DNA of 64,000 nt from Theropithecus gelada (taxonomy: Eukaryota > Chordata > Mammalia > Primates > Cercopithecidae), in the NCBI RefSeq assembly GCF_003255815.1, contig NC_037668.1, positions 71,008,940 to 71,072,939 on the forward strand, given 5' to 3'. Position 1 is the stretch's first letter; the number at the start of each line of letters is the position of its first letter. Below the pieces are notes generated by a model, which did no database searches, had not been told where the DNA came from, and saw only the letters and a program-made list of their open reading frames with translations. Below, piece after piece: positions 22,814 through 35,300 of this stretch. The translations under genes and the position numbers were made by a program.

Positions 22814-23125
22814 GCGTGGTCTGCTGACCCAGAGAGAAGTGAAAGGTGGGAGAGGGTACCTGGGGGTCGCCAGAAGGAGCTGGTAGCAGTGAGGGTACAA
22901 AGGAAAGGCAGAAAAAGGAGCCGCGGGGATGGGGTGGCGCGCAGGAGGACCCCGGGGGAGGGGGAAGGGGAGGGGGAAAGGGGAGGGGCAAGGGGCGGGG
23001 GGGCGTGTCCTGGATGCTGGGCGGGGCGTGTCTGGGCCGGGGGCGGGGTCGGGGCGGAGCGGGGCAACGCTCTCCACTCTGAAGCGCTGCCTTGGTGGTT
23101 CAGCAGAACTCTTTGGCGGGAGATC

Positions 23126-23282
23126 ATGTCGGCCGTGGTAGCTCAGACGCTGCATGTTTTTGGTCTTCGATCCCACGTGGCCAACAATATCTTCTACTTC
23201 GATGAACAGATCATTATATTTCCTTCAGGAAATCACTGTGTGAAGTACAATGTGGATCAGAAATGGCAAAAATTCATTCCAG
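23126..23282 (+). CDS. CFAP57: CFAP57 coding exon 1
   Basis: ATG at 23126-23128 has A at -3. It encodes [18 protein letters not shown] through DQKWQKFIP (52 codons + 1 base), with donor GTAAAA at 23283. An in-frame upstream ATG at 22889 exists but lies in the GC-rich promoter and would add a low-complexity Gly/Arg leader, so the 23126 start is preferred. Confidence 0.94.
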
Positions 23283-26254
23283 GTAAAAACCCTTTCCATC
23301 CTGACATATACAGGAATGGTATGTGCCACATATAACCCCATAATCCCAGCTGGTATGTGCCACATATAACCCCATAATCCCAGCATGATGATTGGAAAGA
23401 AAGATTTTGGCCAATTTGAATATATATGCAGTATTATAAAGGTAGAGGAAATACATGGCAACTTGTATTATGAAACTAGATTAATCAGTCATGCATACGT
23501 AGTTAAAATCACATATAAAATGTTAATTTAAAAGTACTTTTTTCACTGTAATTTCAGGAAAACATGTTAAGAATCCCTCTTTTGGTATCTTCAATATCAT
23601 TGCCTTTGTCATTACCAGAGCCCCTTTTTGAGTTGTCTGACACAGTTTTCCTGAGCACACCACCTTCATTACATCACCTTTTGAATCCATGTATGATGAA
23701 GACACTGTAAACTTTATCCCAAGTTGCAAATAACCATTTGTATAACATTACAGCCCTTATTTTTGTTCACAGTGGTCCTGTTGATGATATTCATGATTTC
23801 AACAACCGAATCCATTTTCCCATTTTTTGTTGCATTGACACCTTTTATTGTGACATATACACACGAAAGAATGTACCCTACGTATATGTAATATTTAAAG
23901 AATTACAATAGAATGTAGATCTGTGAACCCAGCCACCAGCATAGGAAATCGAATATTACCAGTTCTAGGGCTTCTCCCTATATTCTGTGTCCTGCTGCAT
24001 CAGTTCAACATCATGCTTTTGAGATTCATGCATCTTGATACATATAACCAAGTTCATTGTATTGCTATGTAGTGTTCCATCATATGAATATAATGTCTCA
24101 AATATATGTATTCACTCTAGTGTTGAGGGACATTTGGGAAATAACAATCATTTGCTATTACAAACTATACTACTATAAACATTCTTGCATGCGTATACAT
24201 TTATCTATTTGTGCAGATTCTCTAGGACACACGGCCAGGACTAAACTTACGGAGTAATATGATAGTACCAATTTACACTCCCACCAGGAGTGCATAAGAG
24301 TTCTCATTCCTCAACAACCCTGCCAACCCTTGGTATTGTCCAACTTCCTAATTTTTTGCTAATCCAGTAGTTGAGAAAAGGAATTGTGGTTTTCGTTTGC
24401 ATTTCGCTATCGTTAATGATGATGAGTATCTGTTTACATGTTTATGGGCTATTCCTATTTAGTCGTATGTTAAATGCCTTGTTCAAGTCTTTTACTTGTT
24501 TTTTATAGTTTGTTGTGCAGGAAATTTTTGGCAATTTTATTGATTTACATGCACAATTTATCTATTCTGTATGCCAATAATTTGTCAGATATATATATAT
24601 GTCTTGCAAATAATTTCTTCCAGTTTGGGGCATTTTTCTCCCACCTTACAGTATCTTTTGATGGACAAAAATTATTAGTTTTAATAAAGTCAAATTTATC
24701 AACCACATAATATTCTGTTGGAATAAACTGTATTAAATACAGTTGACTTTTATTTATTAATGTTTATTTCCAGCATATTTGCTAAATTATTATTAATTCT
24801 AATGATTTGTCTATAGATTATGCAGGGATTTCTATACAGACTATCATATTATCTACAAATAACAATGGTTTTCTTCCTTTTTCTTGTGCTACCTGTGCTG
24901 GTAAGCACCTCCAGACAGTGTTGAATACGGGTGATAAATATGGACATCTGGCTGGGCGCAGTTGCTCACGCCTGTAATCCCAGCACTTTGGGAGGCTGAG
25001 GTGGGCAGATCACGAGGTCAAGAGATCGAGACCATCCTGGCCAATATAGTGAAACCCCATCTCTACTAAAAATACAAAAATCAGCTGGGCGTGGTGGCAC
25101 GTGCCTGTAGTCCCAGCTACTTGAGAGGCTGAAGCAGGAGAATTGCTTGAACCTGGTAGGCGGAGGTTGCAGGGAGCCGAGATCGTGCCACTGTACTCCA
25201 GCCTGGGCAACCAAGCAAGACCCTGTCTCAAAAACAGAAATAAAAAAGATCATATGACTTCCCAATATTAATTAAATTATGGTTTTATACAGACAACGTT
25301 AATTTATATTTGCTGTCATACTTACCAAACTCTTTGCCCACCGTCACTCTTTACAAATCAGATATTCCAGGTGGGATCATTTTCCTTCTGCATTTACTGA
25401 TAATGTGTTAATAAACTCTCCCAGTTTTTGTCTGAAAATGACTTTATTTTATCCTCACTTCTGAAAGATAGTTTCAACAGGTATGCAATTTTTATCAACA
25501 CATTATAAATCGTATTCCATTGTGTTTTTTTGGCTTCTGTTTTGTTGCTGTGCTTAAGAAATTAGCTATCAGCATCGTCTTTCTGTAGATGATCTTTTTT
25601 CCTGGATGTTTAATGTCTGTCTATGGTGTGTGTGTGTGTATATATATATCTATGCACATACACTATATACATATATATGTATAAAATATGCACCATATAT
25701 ACACACACCATATACATATATGTACATGTATATATGATGTGTATATATACATATATATGTATACATATGTGTGTATATATACACACACACACACATAGAT
25801 ACATACAGACATACAGTATAGTTTATATTTTCATTTTTTATCCTCTTAGGGATTCTTTGAGATTCCTGGATCTAAGGACAGGTATCTTTTTTGTTCTGTT
25901 ATCTCCTTCTGGAACTCCAAACCGTCTCAACTCCATCCTCCACAGTTTTTTTCTTTTCTTTTCTTTTCTTTTCCTTTTTTAAAGAAACCAGGTCTCACTC
26001 TGTTGCCCAGGCTAGAGTGCACTGGCACAATCATAGCTCACAGCAGTCTCAAACTCCTGGGTTCAGGCCATCCTCCCCACCTTAACCTCCTGAATAACTG
26101 GGAATACAGGCATGCACCACCTTGACCAGCTAATTTTTTTTATGTAGATGGGGTCTGGCTATGTTGCCCAGGCTGGTCTTGAACTCCTGGACTCAACCCA
26201 TCCTCCCACCTCAGCCTCCCAAGTAGCTGGGATTACAGGTACAAGCCACCACAC

Positions 26255-26304
<50 letters not shown>

Positions 26305-29300
26305 AGACAGCGTTTCGCTTTTGTTGCCCAAGCTGGAGTGCAATAGCTCAATTTCGGCTCACCACAACCTCCACCTCCCAGGTTCAAGTGATTCTCCTGC
26401 CTCAGCCTCCTGAGTAGCTGGGATTACAGGCATGGGCCACCATGCCCAGCTAATTTTGTATTTTTTAGTAGAGACAGGGTTTCTCTGTGTTGGTTAGGCT
26501 GGTTTCGAGCTCCCAACTTCAGGTGATACGCCCACCTCGGCCTCCCAGAGTGCTGGGATTACAGGCGTAAGCCACCACGCCCGGCCTGTAAATATATTTT
26601 TAAACATTTTTTAATGAAGGAGGGGGCCATGAAATCAAAAGTACCTAGAGCCCTCAAAAACCGTAATGTGACCCTGATTGCATTTCCCAAATAAAGTATT
26701 TACACTTTAATCTTTGTCTGAGGCTCTGTTTTCTAGAGGATCACAGCCTTCATTTTCATTCTTATTACCTCATGGTTGTGAGATGAGAGCTCTATCTCCA
26801 GATATCACCTCTAGATTTCAGGAAAAAGGTGATAGAATGCATCTGTCTGGTTTTTAAGGAAGCACCAGCTTTATCATAAAGCCACTCTAGAAGACTTCTG
26901 CCTCCACCTCGTGTCCAGAATGTCACACACGTCAGCTAACTGCAAGGGAGGCTGAGGAATCCAGTAGTTGGCATCCCAGCCTCTGGAGGAGAGGAGGAGT
27001 GATGAGCCAGCCACTCAGGGAATAAAGGCCTATATGGTCTGACCCGATTCCACCCCTTTAGGCCCATCTTTGGTCACCCCATCTCACATGCAGTGCCCCA
27101 GCAAACCCACTGCTTGCAGTTCTTGCACTATGCCGTACCCTTTGTCACATCCACCCCTTGGCTCAAGCTCTTACTGCCACCTGCCACCCAGCCCCCATCT
27201 CACCTCGCCCCCTGCCCTCCTTCAGGAAACTTTCCCTGACTTCTCCTCCCACCTCATCCTCAGAGGTGCCTGCCCTAGTCAGTTTCTTTTGGGGACAGAG
27301 TCTCCCTCTGTCTCACAGGCTGGAGTGCAGTGGCACGATCTCAGCTCACTGCAGTCTCCGCCTCCCAGGTTCAAGCAATTCTCCTGCCTCAGCCTCCCGA
27401 GTAGCTGGGATTACAGGTACCTGCCACCACACCTGGCTAATTTTTTTATTTTTAGTAGAGACGGGGTTTCACCATGTTGGCTAGGCTGGTCTCGAACTCC
27501 CCATCTCAAGTCATCTGCCTGCCTTGGCCCCCTGAAGTGCCAGGATTACAGGCGTGAGCCACCACGCCTGGCCCCTAGTCATTTTCATAATGCCCAAACA
27601 CAGCTATGGCAAGGCCGCCTTTATTCTTTGTGTCCACCACTGTCCACTCCAGTGCCCACTACTGTGCTTGGTTCCTGTTGAATCCTGGTGAAAAGTGTGA
27701 TCTACCCTGATTATTTCCTTTTTCCTCTGTTTGCAGGCTCAGACAAGAGTCAGGGCATGTTGGCCTTGTCCATCAGTCCCAATCGGCGGTATCTCGCTAT
27801 CTCTGAGACTGTGCAAGAAAAACCTGCCATCACCATTTATGAATTGTCATCCATCCCTTGCCGGAAGCGCAAAGTTCTTAATAATTTTGACTTCCAAGTT
27901 CAGAAATTTATTAGCATGGCTTTTTCTCCAGACTCCAAATACCTGTTGGCTCAGACATCACCTCCAGAGTCAAATCTTGTCTATTGGCTGTGGGAAAAAC
28001 AGAAAGTAATGGCCATTGTTAGAATCGACACTCAGAACAACCCTGTCTACCAGGTACCTAGTAGTGTGACAAGTATCGTGAAAATTATAAAAAATAGAAC
28101 TACTTTTTATTGAGTGCTGTGTGCCACAGTTCTGATTTCCTCCATGCATTTTTATATTTAGTCTTACAACAACCATATAAGGTATGCACAATCATTATCC
28201 CCATTTTACAGATGAGAGAGCTGAGGCTCCAAGAGGTTAGGTAACTCACCCAAGATCACAGAGGTAGTGAGTAGCAGAGCTAGGAGTTCCCCAACTCCAG
28301 CTCCTATCTTCTTTACTTTGGCCCAGAACTGCTTTCTGGTCACAGGTTTGGCCCAGAAGTGGATTAATAAAACTTGCTTTCTCTCCCTGGTCCTAGCCTG
28401 TTTTTCCAGCAGCATTGCCGGGCAGTAGGAAGATTTCCGAAATGTGATGTAAAGTGGTAGGTCTTTAGGAAGCTGTTGCTGAAGTTGCAGTTATGTAAGG
28501 AGCAGAACCTTCTATTGTGTCTTGAGGGCACAAGGAAGAAGACCCCTCAGGAACCTGATTGATGGCTTAGGCAAGGGGTCCCAAGGAGGTTTGATATTGG
28601 TTCACTCACCCTAGGCTGGGATCTAGCACTCAATTCCACAAGTTCCATGACTCAGTTCTGTTCATGTTCAGGGATTCTAGCTAATCAGTGTCTCCGGCAT
28701 AGACTCACTTATTCAACCCACAAGATGTTGATGTGTAAACCAGCATATTACAACCAGAACGCTCACATTATTTATCCAGTGTATTCCCTTCCTAGTAGTA
28801 GAGAAGTTGCGAGGTGAAAGTATAATAGTAATCAGAAAGCTGCTGAGTGATTATTCCAGAATCAGACCAAAGGCAGGTAGAACCAGAAGAGGATGTCAAC
28901 CAGGCCACAGTGAGGCCTAATGAAGCACCTCCTGCTCTGACTAAGTAGATTCAGCAACCATTTATTGGATGCCCATGATGAATCCAGCACTGGGAAAACA
29001 GAGATGAAAAAGTCACAGCCCTTCAAGTTGCTCACTGTCTAGCCAGGACAGCAGGTTGACTGCCTATTACTGTACAGGTAGTCCCCAACTTACTATGGTT
29101 AAACTTAAAATTTTCATCTTTACAATGGTACAAGAGTGATATGCACTCTGGAGAAAGAGGCCAAGTGATATACTTTCATGATGCTGGGCAGCAGCTGCAG
29201 CCACAGCCCCCAGTCAGCCACTCAATCACGAAGGTAACAACCAAGGTACTCTACAGTGTGGTGCTGTGTGGCCACATGGCTTTGCCCATTTTCAGCTTAT

Positions 29301-32300
29301 GATGGGTTTATCAGGACATGATCCCATTGTAACTAGAGGAGCAGGTGTATATTGGGCTAAGAGCTGTGGTTGAAGGATGTTCAGTTGGTAGGAGACCACA
29401 TAGCATCCCCTGACACGTGATTTCTTTCCTCCTGGACAGGGCTATGTAAACCTATCAGACCCTCTTTTTCTGTGTTTCCAGCTGAGCTTTATTCCATTTT
29501 GTCGGCACTGGGTGTGGCTCTTGTCAAAATCTGCTCATTCTGCTCTTTGGCCTTTGTAGATTTCCTAGTTTGACTCCTAGTTTGACTCATATCCCTATAA
29601 ATATAATGGATAAATATAATGGATTATAGATGTGTCCCCTTATCAAATGCAGCATAAAATTACATGATTTTGTGATGTTTAGGAGATATTCTGAGCAGCC
29701 TGAAATAAATATTAACTTGTAAAATGGGAAATAATTCCATCAAGATTAGTTTCATAAATTTTTTTCTTCAATTCTCTCACATTTTACAGGTGAGCTTCAG
29801 TCCACAGGATAACACTCAGGTGTGTGTCACTGGAAATGGGATGTTTAAGCTTCTCCGTTTCACTGAGGGAACCCTGAAGCAAACCAATTTTCAGAGGGGA
29901 GAACCCCAAAACTATCTAGCCCACACCTGGGTGGCTGATGACAAGATTATTGTTGGCACTGACACAGGCAAACTCTTCCTCTTTGAATCTGGAGATCAGC
30001 GTTGGGAGACCAGCATAATGGTCAAAGAACCCACCCATGACTCAAAGAGCCTGGATGTCATCCAGGAATCAGAGAGGTAATGGTGCTTCCTGGGCTGGCA
30101 CTCCCACATTCATTGTACTAACAGCGTTATACAGAAGACAGCACTCTTTAGAAACCACTCATAACCCCTCTGCCATAAAAGTCAACTATGCCCATTTTCC
30201 CTCTTCCTCTCGAAGAGTTTTCATCTATATTTAAGCACAAATTTAACAGTTATAACCATAGGCTAGCTACAATTCTTTTTATTTTTTATACCTAACCTCA
30301 TTTTATAAGCATTATAATATGGCTGGTCTTCAAAACTATAGTTTTAGAAACATATTTTACAGTGACTAATTTAATGAGTTGATTCATGTCCACCAAGCCC
30401 TTGCAGTATACAAAAGGCATCTCTTGCTAGATGCTGGGGACACAAGTCCTCACGGAACTTATAATTCAGCAGGAGGCGACAGACCAACAAATGCAAGGAA
30501 ATGTTTTAGGTAAATCTGACAGAGGATGGGGTAAAGTGCAGTCTCAGGAAGGAGTGGTTACTGACCATGGTAAGAGAGATGCCACATTACCACTGTGACA
30601 ACCAGTAAAAATCATATCTCCTGTGGATTGGAATGTACCATTGCATGCACCAAACATTGCTTTAAACACTTTATAAATATTTCCATTTGATTCTTACCCT
30701 ATATAGTTCATACTATTATCATGCCCATTTTGTAGACAAGGAAACTGAGGATCAAAGAGGTAAGTGGCCTATCCAAGATCATTGCTCTGAGAAGTGGCAG
30801 GCTCAGGATTCAAACCCAGATCTCTCGGGTGCCAGAACCTGGGCCCTCAACCCCAGTGACATCCTGTAGATTCTTCTTCCTCAATAACCTTCAATCCACC
30901 CATTTTCACTACCATCCCCCCATGCCAATGGCATATCCTCTTTTTTTCTTTTTTTTTCTTTTTTTTTTTGTAATTAGGAGCTTCCTAAAAAGTCCCCATA
31001 ACCTTCTCCAGGAGCTGCGTTCACAGTCCTTAAGCTCTGGGGTCCAGGCCTCCCAGAAAAAAGCCCAGACTCGTTGGCTTGGCCCAAGCATACCTGCGGC
31101 TCTCTTCCTCTACAACCCTTGCCTCTGTCTACTCCACACGCCCCGAGTACTCGCTTGCTTCTGGGCTTGGCCATGTGCAGTTTGTGTACAGTTCCCAAGC
31201 CAAAGGGCAGTATTTGGCTATGGAAAAGGGGATCATTGGGTGGTTTCTGTCACACCCAATGACAGCCTTCTTTCTCCTCCCCAGCAGAATTCCATCTCCT
31301 CAAGATTGTCTCTGTAAATTGTATATGCTGTTTTTTTGTTTCCAGCCTGATCGAATTTCCACCAATCAGTTCTCCACTCCCTTCCTATGAACAGATGGTG
31401 GCGACCAGTAGCCACAGCCAGCTGGCCATGCCCCAGGTGTTTGCCATTGCAGCCTATTCAAAGGGATTTGCCTGTTCTGCTGGGCCAGGGAGAGTTCTGC
31501 TGTTTGAGAAGATGGAAGAAAAGGATTTTTACCGTGAGAGCAGAGAAATCAGGGTAAGGAGGGAAGAAGAAAGCAGCAAAACGGGTCCTATTGGCATTTG
31601 TTCCCCAGCAGCAGTTTTCTGAGAAGGCATCTGATGGGGAGGGATAGGGCAGGATTGCTGAGCAGAAATGGTGAAATGGTGACTTGAGATATCTGTCCTG
31701 AGAGAGGTTTTAGGATGAGGCGAACAGAGTTAGTTTAAAAATAGGAAAATCGACCAGCATAGTGGCTTATGCCTATAATCCCAGCACTTTGGGAGGCCAA
31801 GGCGGGTGGGTCTCTTGAACTCAGGAGTTCTAGAACAGCCTGGGCAACATGGTGAAACCCCATCTCTACAAAAAAAAAAAAAAAAAATTATGAGGTCGGG
31901 AGTTTGAGACCAGCCTGGACGACATGGTGAAACCCTATCTGTGCTAAAAATACAAAAATTAGCCAGGCATGGCAGTGTGTGCCTGTTGTCCCAGCTACTT
32001 GGGAGGCTGAGGCAAGAGAATAGTTTGAACCTGGGAGGCAGAGGTTGCAGTGAGCCAGGATCACGCCACTGCACTCTAGCCTGGGTGACAGATTGAAACT
32101 CTCTCTCAAAAAAAAAAAAAAGTAAACAGGCATGGTGGCATGTGTCTGTAATTCCAGCTAGAATTGCTTGAATCCAGGCAGCAGAGGTTGCAGAGAGACA
32201 AGATTATACCACTGCACTCCAGCCTGGGCGACAGAGCAAGACTCTGTCTCAAAAAAAAAGAAAAAAAAAAAATTGCCAGGTGTGGTGGTGTGCACCTGTA

Positions 32301-35300
32301 GTCCCAGTTACTTGGGAGGCTGAGGTGAGAGGATGGTTTGAGCCTGGCAGGTGGAAGTTGCATTGAGCCAAGATCAAGCCACTGTATTCCAGTCTGGGTG
32401 ACAGAGCCAGACCCTCTCTCAAAAAAAAACAAACAAAGAATAGGGGGATCCCAGGAAGCAGCCTGGTCTGGGAGTCTGTAAGCTAAAGTCATCCAAGAAA
32501 ACTCTGAAAGCCTAAGGCCCACTGACAACCTGGGGACATTACTGATAGCTGTTTTGCATCTTGAGCAGATTCCTGTGGACCCGCAGAGCAATGATCCAAG
32601 TCAGTCTGACAAACAGGACGTTCTCTGCCTATGCTTCAGCCCCTCAGAGGAAACTCTGGTTGCCAGCACCAGTAAGAACCAACTCTACAGCATCACCATG
32701 TCCCTGACAGAAATCAGCAAGGTGAGTCTTCCCAGCAATGGTCCTTCCAGACCAGGACCCGTGTGCCTGGCTGGGGGACTGGTCACCATGTGGGCAAATT
32801 TTAATCCAAATAAGTTAGCATAAACTCATGCATCCCCTTCACACAGAGCAAAACAAAATTCTAATTTTAAGATGTTCACATAGAAGCATGCTGATAGACT
32901 CAGTGGGACTGTGATTACTCCAGTAACTTTGGAAGACACATTGGCGTTGTCTCAGATTTAAATCCCACATATCCTTTTACCCAGAAATTGCATTTTAAGG
33001 CATTTAATCTATTGCTATATTTGCTCATGTACACAAATGTGTATATATAAAAATGTTTCTTTTTCCTTTTTACTGTTTTGGAATAACAAAGAAAGCTGGT
33101 ATAAATACACTGCAGACATTACAATAAGAAAAGCACTATTAAAGACAGAGATCATATTGTACTTAAAATGGCTCAGTACCAATAAGATACTACAATTTTA
33201 AGTCTGTATGTACCTAATACCATAGATTCAAAATATATAAAGCGAAACTGGACAGAACAACAAGGAAAATAAACCATCTACAATCACAGTAGAAGATTTA
33301 ACATATCTTTCTCAGTAATGGTGCTTTTTTTTATAACAGCGTAATTGAGTTATGATTCACATACAAATTGCCCATTCAAAGTATACAATTCAGTTGTTTT
33401 TAGTATATTCAAAGAGTTATGCAACCATTTATCATAGACAGCCTTCAGACATTTTTATCACCTCAAAAAACTAAAAAGCCATACCCTTTAGCTATTATTA
33501 TTCCTCCATCCTCCCAATTATCACCCGTCCCCACCCCAGCCCTAGGCCACCGCTTACCTACTTTATGTCTCTATTTTTGTCTTTATGTCTAATTGCCTAT
33601 TCTGGACATTTCATACAAATGGAATCATAAAACGTGGACTTTTATGACTGGCTTCTTTGACTTAGCATAATGGGTTTTGTTGTTGTTTTGACACAGGGTC
33701 TCGCTCTGTTGCCCAGGTGGGAGTACAGTAGTGCAATCATGGCTCACTGCAGCCTTGACCTCCTGGGCTCAAGCAATCTTCCCACCTCAGCCTCCCAAGT
33801 AGTTAGGACTACAGGTACACACCACCACATCCAGCTAGCTTTTGTGTTTTTAGTAGAGACAGGGTTTTGTCACGTTGCCCAGGCTGGTCTTGAGCTCCTG
33901 AGCTCAAGCAGTCTGCCCACCTTGTCCTCCCAAAGTGTTGGGATTACAGGCATGAGCCTCCACACATGGCCAGTTTTCAGTGTTCATCCACGTTGTAGCA
34001 TGTATCAGTACTTAATTCCTTTTTTATGGCCAAATAATATTTAATTATGTGGATATACTACATTTTATTCACCAAATTTGTATATTTGGGTTGTTTCTAC
34101 CTTTTGGCTTTTATGAATAATGCAACTAGTTTTTATATGGATGGGTTTTCATTTCTCTTCCTAGAAGTGGAATTGCTGAGTCATATGGTAACTTCATGTT
34201 CAATTATTTGAGGAACTGTCATACTGTTTTCCAAAGTGACTGGACCATTTTATATTCCCATAAGCAGTATATGAGCATTCTGATTTCTCTATATCCTTGC
34301 CAAAACTTGTTATTATCTTTTTTATTATAGCCATCTTAATGGGTAAGAAGTGATATCTCATTGTGGTTTTGACTTGCATTTACCTGATGATTAATGATGA
34401 ACATCTTTTCATGAACATCTTTTCAAAAATTTATAATTCTTCTTTGAAGAAATGTCTATTCAGATTTTTTGCCCATTTAAAAAATTGAGTCATATGTCTT
34501 TTTATTATTGAGTTGTAACAGTTATTTATATATTCTAGATATAAGTCCTTTATCAGATATGTGATTTGCAAATACTATGTCCCATTCTGTGGGTTGTCTT
34601 TTCACTTTTTTGATGTTGTCCTTTGATGAACAGTTTTCAATTTTGATGAAATCGAAATCGAATTTATCTATTTTTCTTTTGTTGGTTGTGCTTTTTGTGT
34701 TATATTTAAGAAGCCAATGCCTGAGGTCATGAAGATTTACCCCTATATTTCTTCTAAGAGTTTCATAGTGCTAGCTCTTGCATCCAGGTCTTTAATCCAT
34801 TTTGAATTCATTTGTGTATATGGGATGGTATAGGGGTCCAACTTCATTCTTTGGCATGTAGATATCCAGTTGTCACAGCATCATTTGTTGAAAAGGCTAG
34901 TCTTTCTCCATTGAGTAGTCTTGGCATCTTGTTGGAAATCAGTTGACACATGGGTTTGTTTCAGGACTCCCAATTCTGTTCTGTTGATCTAGCTGTCTGT
35001 CTTTATGCCAGTACCACACTGTCTTGATTACTGCTGCTTTGTAGCAAGTTTTAAAATTGGGAATTGTGAATCTTACAACTTTAGTCTTCTTTATCAAGAT
35101 TGTTTTGGGTAGTCTGTGTCCCTTGCAATTCTATATGGATTTTACAGTCAGCTTTTCAATTTCTACAAGAAGCCATCTGGGATCCTCATAGGGACTGCAT
35201 TGAATTTATAGATCAATGTGAGGACTGTTGCCATCTTAACAGTATTAAGCCTTCCAATTCTTGAGCATGAGATATTTTCCATTTATTTAGGTTGTCTTTA

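Larger units (their letters stand above)
22430..23130. promoter_or_regulatory. Bidirectional GC-rich promoter between EBNA1BP2 and CFAP57
   Basis: The standard start codons of the two divergent genes are 615 bases apart. The interval is visibly CpG-rich, unlike the AT-rich surroundings. It has a CCAAT box (ATTGG at 22691-22695), ETS-like motifs (ACTTCCG at 22697, CTTCCGG at 22704, ACTTCCGGT at 22722), an RFX X-box at 22736-22749, and GC-box-like runs of GGGGCGGGG between 22985 and 23065. No TATA box is evident. Exact transcription starts cannot be read from sequence. Confidence 0.85.

Noticed and set aside
22889..23125. In-frame upstream ATG 79 codons before the CFAP57 start, with no stop between
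   Set aside because: The leader would be low-complexity Gly/Arg/Glu from GC-rich promoter DNA, and the 23126 ATG has a good context and matches the known N-terminus as I remember it.
22814..23176. Minus-strand open frame upstream of the 55-codon EBNA1BP2 extension
   Set aside because: It is proline-rich translation of GC-rich promoter and CFAP57 exon 1 antisense. Only the part from 22813 down is supported by a donor site and by a matching isoform length.
27070..27681. 203-codon open frame just before CFAP57 exon 2
   Set aside because: It reads through L2 and an antisense Alu, carries no family motif and has no splice support.
30829..31317. 162-codon open frame in CFAP57 intron 3
   Set aside because: It overlaps a T-rich tract and ancient repeats, with no protein features or splice-bounded coding pattern.
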